Assembly: GCA_024867545.1 (NCBI GenBank)
Contig: JANFNE010000021.1
Span: 310,001-374,000 of the forward strand
From: Phytopythium helicoides
Lineage: Eukaryota; Oomycota; Peronosporomycetes; Pythiales; Pythiaceae
Reading direction: 5' to 3'
DNA: 64,000 nucleotides
A program made the translations under genes and the position numbers. Below, one piece after another: positions 56,915 through 64,000 of this stretch. Below the pieces are notes generated by a model. The model saw only the letters and a program-made list of their open reading frames with translations. It made no database searches and was not told the DNA's origin. Each line of letters starts with the position of its first letter. Position 1 is the first letter of the stretch.

Positions 56915-57659
56915 TTAGTCAACGTTGGCCTGGGCGACGTCGGCCTCCGTGAACTTGCCCTTGGCGTCGTCACCGGTGGCACGGTTCTTGCGCTCCAGAA
57001 TCTTCTTGCGGTCCTTGTCAAGCTTGAGCTTGGTGATAACGACCTTGGAGGCGTCAATGCCCACGGGCACCGAGGCGCCGTTGGCCTTCTCGCGCACCAC
57101 GCGCTCGACGTGGATGACGAACTTCTTACGGTAGCACGCCGTGACGCGGCCCTCGCGGTTCTTGAACGAGCCACGCACGATCGTGACCTCGTCATCCTTG
57201 CGGATCGGCAGCGAGCGCACCTGCAAAGCAGCAGCGAGTCAGCCTGCGAGGTCCCGTAGCTGCCTGGTGGTTCGTGCTGCACGCCGCGTGCACTGGCACT
57301 GGTCCTTCCCCCGTCTGGCAGAGGCCACTTACGTATCAACCGACGCCACGAAGTGCCAGCGCCCCGGCCCCGCTCGCAGGTCGAGCGGACGGCAGAGCGA
57401 CTGACGTGGACTTACTCGCTGAAAGCGAAAGTGCGGCTGGCACACTCAGCTAACTTACATTGTACTTGCTCTGCAGGTCCTTGGACAGCGGCGCGCTCAT
57501 GAGCACGCGGCGCTGCGTCGAGTGCGCGCCGAAGTGGGCCTTGCGGCTCTTGCGGCGCGAGGAGGAGACCGTCGAGTTGAACTTCACTGCGAGGCGCGCA
57601 CCGCTGCGTTAGCATCCCACTCGGCCGCATGCAGAGGGCCAGGCAGGGCCGCACGTACT
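56915..57659 (-). CDS. RPL26: 60S ribosomal protein L26 (uL24 family)
   Basis: About 145 residues. The start codon is split by an intron: its A is 57659, the intron is 57658-57587 (72 bp), and TG begins exon 2 at 57586 ([18 protein letters not shown] ... SKDLQSKYN). A second intron spans 57458-57221. Exon 3 is [18 protein letters not shown] ... [20 protein letters not shown] (KOW motif) ... [18 protein letters not shown], ending AQANVD at 56915. Length and motifs match eukaryotic L26. No frame errors. Highly confident. Confidence 0.95.
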
Positions 57660-57940
57660 GTTTGTTATCACGCAAGAAAGAGATACTGAGCGCCGCGGGG
57701 GCGTCGAGCCGCGCTTGGACGCCGCGCTTTGGAACTTGACTGGTGGAGAGCTGACCCGCCCCCTTCCATACAAAAAATACAATTAAACAATCACTCGCGA
57801 ACAAAGATCAGGATTGCACGAATGGTCAGAGGCGCTATGAATATTTACGGAATATGACCATGACCTGTTCAACTTGAAGTAATTGTGGCATGGCGATTTG
57901 CCTTCGATTATCCTTTCTGGTTGCAAGAAGGCTTGAAGCG

Positions 57941-60091
57941 CTAGGGCTCGGACGTGCGACGCTTGCGCGGGGTGCGCGCGTTCATGTCGAGCGAGCGCCG
58001 CGTGCTGTTGCGGGTCTTGGGCGTTGCGGCTGCGGTTGCAGAGCGTACGCGCACGAACTGCTCGCCAATCGAACGTCAGCATGAACACATGGAATAGGAG
58101 ATAGCATGATATACCCCACCTCTTTAAATGTCGCGGCACCAGCGAGGTGGTCGCACGAGGCCTTCGCAAGATTGACGATCTCTGCTGCAGTCGGCCGCTT
58201 TGAAGGATCTGGATGCATCATCTGGCGACAAGACTCGTTAGCGCCTGAGGCTGTCTGGGTACTCTGCAACTGCTTTGTGCAGGACGCACCTGCGCAATTA
58301 ACTCCTGGAGGCTTGAGGAGTAAGTTGTAGGAAAGGCTGGCAGGTAGCCTTGCCGCAGCGAGTGCCACTCGTCTCCGTCAGTTGGAAGCGTCAGCTTCAG
58401 AGCGACTTGCAGTAACGAGATGCCTGTTGATAGAGGTGTTCACCGATAGTTAGAAGGGCTGTGATAGGGAAGAGGGACATGTACTTCACATACCAAGGCA
58501 AAAAATGTCCGAGGGAGCCTGGCGACTCGAGTTCGAGAGCAGCTCTGGAGCCATATACGTCGCATCGCCTTCTTGCTCATCTGAGCCTGATGTTTCATGT
58601 GTTGAGTGCACAGCCATTCCGAAGTCTCCAATCTTCAGTTCACCTGTCTGGGCGATGAAAATGTTTTCGGGCTTGATGTCTAAGTGGACAATACCGTGGG
58701 AGTGAACCACAGCAAGCCCACTAGCGACATGCTCAAGAATATACCATGCGCTTGCCTCTGGCAGGTCTACTTGCTCGTTTTGAGCGGCTAAAAAGTCCTT
58801 GAGAGTGCCACCTTCACAAAACTCCAGCAATAGGTAAAAGTAACCTGTGGGTTCATGAGTCACGACGAATCACCATCAAGAAAGTTTGCGAAAGCATTAC
58901 GAAAGCAAACAACTTGAGCCTTACCGTTCTCTTGCCATGCTTGATAATGCCTGACAATATGCTCAAAATCAGAGCTGCTAGAAGTACACTTGGACACGAT
59001 TTCGATTTCTCGTTGCCGTACGGACCTGTGCACGATAAAGGGCCGGCGCCAATAAGTGCAACATCTCTTGGTCCACGAAAGACGTTTTTAAAACATACCG
59101 TTCCCTGCTGCTTCGCATTTCATCCTTGGATGTTTTCACAGCGTACAGAACGTTGTCTCGGTCCAATCGAACCTTGAATACTTCAGACGATACCCCGGAC
59201 CCAAGCAATCCCATGACAGCGAACTCGTCAATGCTAGATGCATTGGGAGACTACCCAAAACAGCAATTTGTTATCGATCACGGCTAGCAAAATGTCGCGA
59301 TTGACAAGAACTAGGTGGACGTACCACCGTGCTTGGGACTATCAGCTGCTGCAGAATCTTGGTCTTGAGTAGCTCCGCTCGAGCTGCACAACGTCGGCGC
59401 ATTCGTTAGGAGGGACAGCGCGGCGGTAGGGTACTCCGTGCAGATTGTACCAGGAGTGGCTGAAACAGGAGAGCTTGCAAGAGCTGTTGACGGACTCCTG
59501 ACCGTCAACTTGACGCCAAGCTTGCTCGTTAGAACTACGGACGGGCTGTTCCACGGCGGAGACCGCCGTCGATTCTTCCTGCTCATTGCACAACCGCATC
59601 GTCAGCCGTCGACTTTAATACTCCACGAGCTACTTCGTCGTGCAGCAAACGCACGTCCTGGTGTTGACGGGTGTCCTGCTCTGCTTCTCACATGCAGACG
59701 GATCCTCGAGCTCTCGCTTGCGCTCCCTGGACGGCGAGCGCGCGTGTCGCCGACGCACCGGAGACAGCGCGTACCCGCTGCGCCTGTCGTCGCGCCGCTG
59801 GCGGTGGCGGAACGCCCCTCCACCCGCGTTCTCCTTGTCGTGCGCGTCGCCCGCGCTGCTCTTACGCGCCGCCCGCCTGCTGCTCGACGCGCCACTCGCG
59901 TCGCTGTCGTCGCTGTCGCTGCTCATGAACAGCGCCTTGGTCACGCGCAGCGGCGACTGCGCGACTGGCGAGTTGTGGCCCACGGGGGCAGCTCGCTGCG
60001 CAGCGGCCGCCTCCTCCAGCGACGAGCGCGAGCTGCAGGTGCCCATCATGTCGGTTGCTTTTGCGCGCTTCCCGCGCTTTTTGCCCCCCAA
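57941..60091 (-). CDS. Wee1/Myt1-type protein kinase
   Basis: Family that phosphorylates CDK on Tyr/Thr and delays mitosis. The N-terminus (60091, MGGKKRGKRAKATD) is followed by a long disordered region with possible CDK-type SPxR sites (QSPLR, LSPVRRR). The kinase domain begins EFAVMGLLGSGVSSEVFKV and continues LYAVKTSKDEM (catalytic Lys), YFYLLLEFCEGGTLKDFL, IVHLDIKPENIFI (HLD, as in Wee1/Myt1), LKIGDFGMAV, EGDATYMAPELL (the GD..YMA.E pattern of this family) and DIFCLG. Later exons give MMHPDPSKRPTAAEI and a basic C-terminus ending RKRRTSEP, TAG at 57941-57943. Several introns (near 58860-58930, 58440-58490, 58290-58230) and some frame changes near 59300-59660. Myt1-like by the YMAPELL motif, but no membrane helix was seen. 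Confidence 0.83.
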
Positions 60092-60338
60092 TTCGTAGGC
60101 TACTTCCGATTTTCACTTGGTTTCTGTATAGGTCGACGACGATCGGACTGAACCGTCACGACCCTGGAAGAGCGCTAAATTTGCACCGGCGAGAAAGTTC
60201 GGATCCGCCGGCCGCTTATAGCGCTGGCTGGACGAGCCGCGAGCTGCTGCTGGCGCTTTGGCTCAGGCGGCAGGCTCCTCGTTGGCCTCTTGACGACCGT
60301 CAGCGGAGTTTATTTCCCCTCCGAGCGCGCGGCGAGCG
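60092..60338. promoter_or_regulatory. Short divergent intergenic region (kinase / RhoGAP gene)
   Basis: 247 bp between two divergent start codons; must hold both promoters. No distinct motif recognised. Confidence 0.4.
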
Positions 60339-63300
60339 ATGCTCGGCAAGATCTCGCAGTGGTGGGCCGCGCGGCTCGAGGAGAAGGAGGACGAGCACCT
60401 GCGGCTGCGCTACGACGCGCTGGTGGGCCGGCGCTACTCGTGGCGGCGCGTGCGATCGCAGGTGGAGCTGATGGGCGTGGTGGTGTGCCAGACGCGGCTC
60501 AAGGTCGCGACACTGCAGGTGCTTCAGCTGGCAGAGGATCGCGCCAGCGCTGTCGCTGAGCTATCGCACGGGACGGACGGCGTAGGGAACAGCAGAAGCA
60601 GCCGCTGCCGGCGAAAATGGATCGCTGCAGTCTGTGGTGGAGAACAATGCGACGGGGTCTGCACAGCCCAGTGCCGTGCTGACCCAGGACGACCCCTGCG
60701 TTCACGATCTATGTGCGTAGCGCTGCAGCAATGAACTGTCGTGAGGGTGCTGATTGGGTGTGCTTCAACGTGTGCAGGCATAGCACTGGATGGCTGCGTC
60801 AAGCTTGGTCTGAAAAAGGGTAGTGGGGCCGAACCAGATATGACATGGTGGCAAGTCCTCCACTCAAGCACGATGGTCGTGGAGGAGCCGGCGTTTCTGG
60901 AGACCGTCGTGTCAGCTGCGGTTTTATCAGAGGTGAGCAGCTTCGAGAATGCACGTGTGTAATGCCAAGTATCGCCGACAATGATATGTGCACTAATTAG
61001 ACAGAAGGAGGGAGGGAGCGCTGTTGGCTAAAGCTTGCGCTAAACAACCATACACTCGAGGTCAGCCTGATGGTGAGTGGGCAGTGCATCCGCTCCGAAT
61101 GTCGTGACTTCATCGCCAATGTTATTTATCAACATGCGCGGCGCAGATGATCTTCTCGCTCACGTGCGAGCCACTCATTCGTTCTAGCTACGAAGAATGG
61201 TCGCTCATGCGGTGCAGCGAAGGCCTTGCGATGTTCTTGCAAATGGTGATTGAAATCCGCAGCGTACAGTTCGTAGTCCAAGTCAACGACGGGCCATTTC
61301 ACGGGTCTCCAGAGACATCCCCTCCAATGTTGTTTCCTCCTCCTTCACCAACCAATGCTGCATTGGACGCAATCAATGAGGATGCCAGTAGCGGGAACGC
61401 CACTCCTCCTACTGAAGGCGCTGCAAACGCACTTTCAACTGGAAATGCAGAAAATGCACCTTCCACTGCCACTGAGTCGGCTCCCACTGATCAAGCGAGT
61501 GATGGACCAAACGTTCCGAATGAGGAAGAGATCATCGAGCTGCCAACTGTCAACTTTCTCCATCGGCACAAAGGAATCAAGCCCTGGCAGCACGTCTTTG
61601 GTGTAAGCCTCGCCTACCTGTGCAGAAATCCATATCACAGCCGATTTGCATTAATTGATCCGGTGCTTGCGATTCCTAATGTGGTGCAAGACTGCATCGA
61701 TTTCCTGATGGAGCACCCTAACTCGCCTCGGCTATTCCGAGCAACAGTGTTCAACGTACATATGAACCAGCTTCGTGAAATTGTCGAGACGGACGGTGTG
61801 CTTCCACTTGATATTGATCCAAATGGTGCTGGTGCTTTACTCCTCGACTTTTTCAAAAATCTCCCCGAGCCGCTGTTGACATCTGAAAAATACGATGCCT
61901 TCGTAGCGTCAGGGCGACTGCGTGACGAAGAGGCAAGCGTGCGCAATATCGCGTGTCTCGTGCAGGAACTACCGATTCATTGCAAAGTTGTACTCGAAAA
62001 GGTGATCGGGCTCATGCACGTTCTTCAGCTGCCCGAACACGCAGAGCACAACGGTGTTGACGCCATGACAACATCAACTGCACTGGCACCAGTGATTGCA
62101 TTCAAGCTCGAGCCATCGCACGCATTACCTGCTGGCCATCGCCGCAGCACGCATTCCCACTATCAGGACGTGCGATATGCCGCAGTTGGAGCCCAGGTAG
62201 TTGAGCGGATGATTCAACACTATGACGTTATTTTCCAGGATGTGAGGCTCCAAGTGTCAGACGCACTCAAGCGATTAGAGGCAAAAAAACAAGCGCTACT
62301 TACGATCCATCAGCTCTTCAAGATGAAGCCGCAAGTGAACTTCATGTCGGATAAGCAGCACTTGGACGAGATGAGTGTCATGTTTGCCGAGAGTTGTTCC
62401 ATTGAAGCTGGCCACAGCCTAGCCAGCCTTCGCCTCAGCTCTCATTCGTCTAGTAGTGAAGGGTCAAACAACTCCGACGAGCATGCTCGTGCAGATAGCA
62501 ATATCAATAGCACCGCGTCCGATACGGTCCCTCCGGTGAGGCCACCGACCATCACCACGTGTACACAGCATGATCCCCATCACACCCGAAGCGGGGCCAC
62601 CTGCGGCTATTTCCTTCATCCCAGCGACGATCGAAGATGCTACTGGATCAACGACGGTGCCTCCCCCTCCTCCTTCTCCAACTGCAAGGACTGCGAGTGG
62701 TACGGGTATCAATACATTACCCACATTCAGGACTGCTAGTGGAACCGGAACGCGTATTGGCGTTCTCACGCGACGCCAGACGGTCGCTACAACGACCGGA
62801 TCATCATCAAGCTCGCCTGCATATGATGGGCTCGGACGCAGTCGTGCTGCGAGCGAATTCACGTCGCCGTATGCTGATCCAGACAACCGCCCATTGATCG
62901 AAATCTGGGAGAAGCATGGCTTCAACCGTCCGACAGTGCTCGGCAACTTTGACAAAGGTGGTGTTTTGCTGTTGCGGTCCGTTGCTTATATGCTGAAGAA
63001 CTATAAAAGTGAGGTAATGCCGCGCCTGTACGAGCGTGCATTACCGTTCGCCACTGCCTCGTTCGACGCTGGTCTCGTCGCGTCCGCCATTGTCCGTTCG
63101 CTTGTTCATCTTCTGAAGCTCGTGTAAGTATTTGTGTTTATGCGTAGCTCTCCTTATGTCGAATTCCTAACGATACGCTCATGCCGCAGGCCATCGCCCG
63201 AAGCGCCGAATCTGAACCTCGTGGCGCTCTCGGTTGAGCCTTTCTGGGAGCTCTTCGATGAAGACGCGTTCTTCTACAAGTTGTTCGTGCTCATGTTTCA

Positions 63301-64000
63301 GATGTTCGACCAGATATGGAGCCTTCTGGACCCACAGGAGGTCTCTTTCACGCGCGTATTTTGCGAGACGGAGGCAAGGATGGACGAGCTGCTCAAGAAG
63401 TCACCTGCGAGCGTCGATGATGTTCGGGTGCAATGGAATGAATTGTATCAAGAGCTACACCACGAGATTTTGGATGAGGCGAACGAAGTTGCTGCAACAA
63501 ATGATCGTACGATGGGAGCGAACGCTGAACTTGTCCAAGGTGACAGGGAAAGTGATAGCGCTGCTTATGGGGTTATCACTTCAACACCATGCCAGCCGTC
63601 ACCACCGCGGTTCTCTCGCAAGCCGTCTTTCGTATTCAACACGGACGACTACAAGAGCAAGTTGTTAGACGCCTCAGGCATTCTAACCCTCGAGCACATC
63701 GCGTACCTGGATCACGCCGTACCGATCACTTGCCAGCTCTGCCGCTGGTGTCTACTCTACAGCACTGAGACGCATGGGTCATCACTGGACACGCTGCTGT
63801 TACTCACGAAGAACCAAAGTCCAACGATGCTCGTGATCAAGGACGACCGTGGAAATGTGTTTGGTGGCTTTGCATCCGATGAGTGGCATCGTGCAGCACA
63901 ATATTTTGGAAACGGCGAGAGTTTTCTCTTTTCATTTGCGAATGCGAAAGGTTCTTCGAGTAGCGGTGGGGATGCCAATGGATTGCCTGGAGTGAGCAGC
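60339..64000 (+). CDS. RhoGAP-like, ELMO and TLDc multidomain protein, runs off right edge
   Basis: Starts MLGKISQWWAARLEEKEDEH (60339). A frame change near 60560-60590 leads into an acidic linker. Exons at about 60779-60929 (IALDGCVKLGLKKGSGAEP) and 61147 onward follow. The RhoGAP-like domain is GVSLAYLCRNPYHSRFALID ... LFRATVFNVHMNQLREIV (Arg at 61738-61740 in the arginine-finger position, but without the usual GIFR.SG surround) ... GALLLDFFKNLPEPLLTSEKY. After a one-base break near 62560 comes an ELMO-type domain: EIWEKHGFNRPTVLG ... GGVLLLRSVAYMLKNY ... FWELFDEDAFFYKLFVLMF ... VSFTRVFCETEARMDELL, with an intron at about 63124-63189. The last visible part is a TLDc domain: WCLLYSTETHGSSLDTLL ... 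PTMLVIKDDRGNVFGGFAS ... AQYFGNGESFLFSF. Role by domain: GTPase regulation with a TLDc module. The end is outside the window. Confidence 0.75.

Noticed and set aside
1..64000. A CRISPR array, toxin-antitoxin or bacterial-type defence system
   Set aside because: Spliced eukaryotic genes throughout; no regularly spaced repeats or operon-like arrangement.
1..64000. tRNA or rRNA genes
   Set aside because: Scanning for GGTTCRA-type T-loop boxes with paired arms gave no credible candidate.

Overview
The window is nuclear DNA from an oomycete (Peronosporomycetes), most like a Pythium/Phytophthora-type genome. The evidence is moderately GC-rich, densely packed, mostly spliced genes with short GT-AG introns (about 60-90 bp). 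The gene families also fit: FYVE-GAF proteins, GAF-phosphodiesterases, a CRT-like transporter, and Fanzor copies resembling those described from Phytophthora. No tRNA, rRNA, CRISPR array or bacterial operon was seen. The species is not determined.

Layout. 1-1.4 kb: decayed Fanzor (eukaryotic TnpB-family) copy on the minus strand, running off the left edge. 2-10.5 kb: DDX10/Dbp4-type RNA helicase (+), a two-helix membrane protein (+), a P4-ATPase lipid flippase (-). 10.7-12.8 kb: C2-like/TPR tail-anchored protein (+). 14.4-17.2 kb: Pumilio-family RNA-binding protein (+). 17.7-21.1 kb: flavin amine oxidase (-) and NIPA-like transporter (-). 21.7-23.4 kb: acyl-CoA-binding protein (+) and a double Tudor-like protein (-). 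23.36-24.9 kb: second Fanzor copy (+). 24.9-26.8 kb: FYVE-GAF protein (-). 27.7-29.3 kb: mitochondrial-type PP2C phosphatase (+). 29.4-33.0 kb: GAF3-phosphodiesterase (-). 33.1-33.9 kb: nested repeat island with a hAT transposase relic. 34.1-35.2 kb: cytochrome c peroxidase (+). 36-39 kb: VPS51 (+). 38.9-42.7 kb: second GAF3-phosphodiesterase (-). 43.2-44.8 kb: CRT-like transporter (+). 44.9-49.7 kb: large armadillo-type protein (-) and a small unknown gene (-). 51.6-52.6 kb: IQM-like protein (+). 52.8-56.7 kb: kinesin-like protein whose nucleotide-binding motifs are all degenerate (+). 56.9-57.7 kb: ribosomal protein L26 (-). 57.9-60.1 kb: Wee1/Myt1-type kinase (-). 60.3 kb to the right edge: RhoGAP-ELMO-TLDc protein (+).

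Most genes are unrelated housekeeping or signalling genes, not an operon-like system. The most unusual content is (1) the two near-identical, oppositely oriented Fanzor copies about 22 kb apart, one carrying an internal inversion, (2) the pseudokinesin, (3) the three-domain RhoGAP-ELMO-TLDc protein, and (4) the two triple-GAF phosphodiesterases with a hAT relic between them.

Caveat: many conserved domains are interrupted by single-base frameshifts, nearly all repaired by deleting one base. This pattern fits insertion errors in a draft long-read assembly better than gene decay, so gene spans below run across them.
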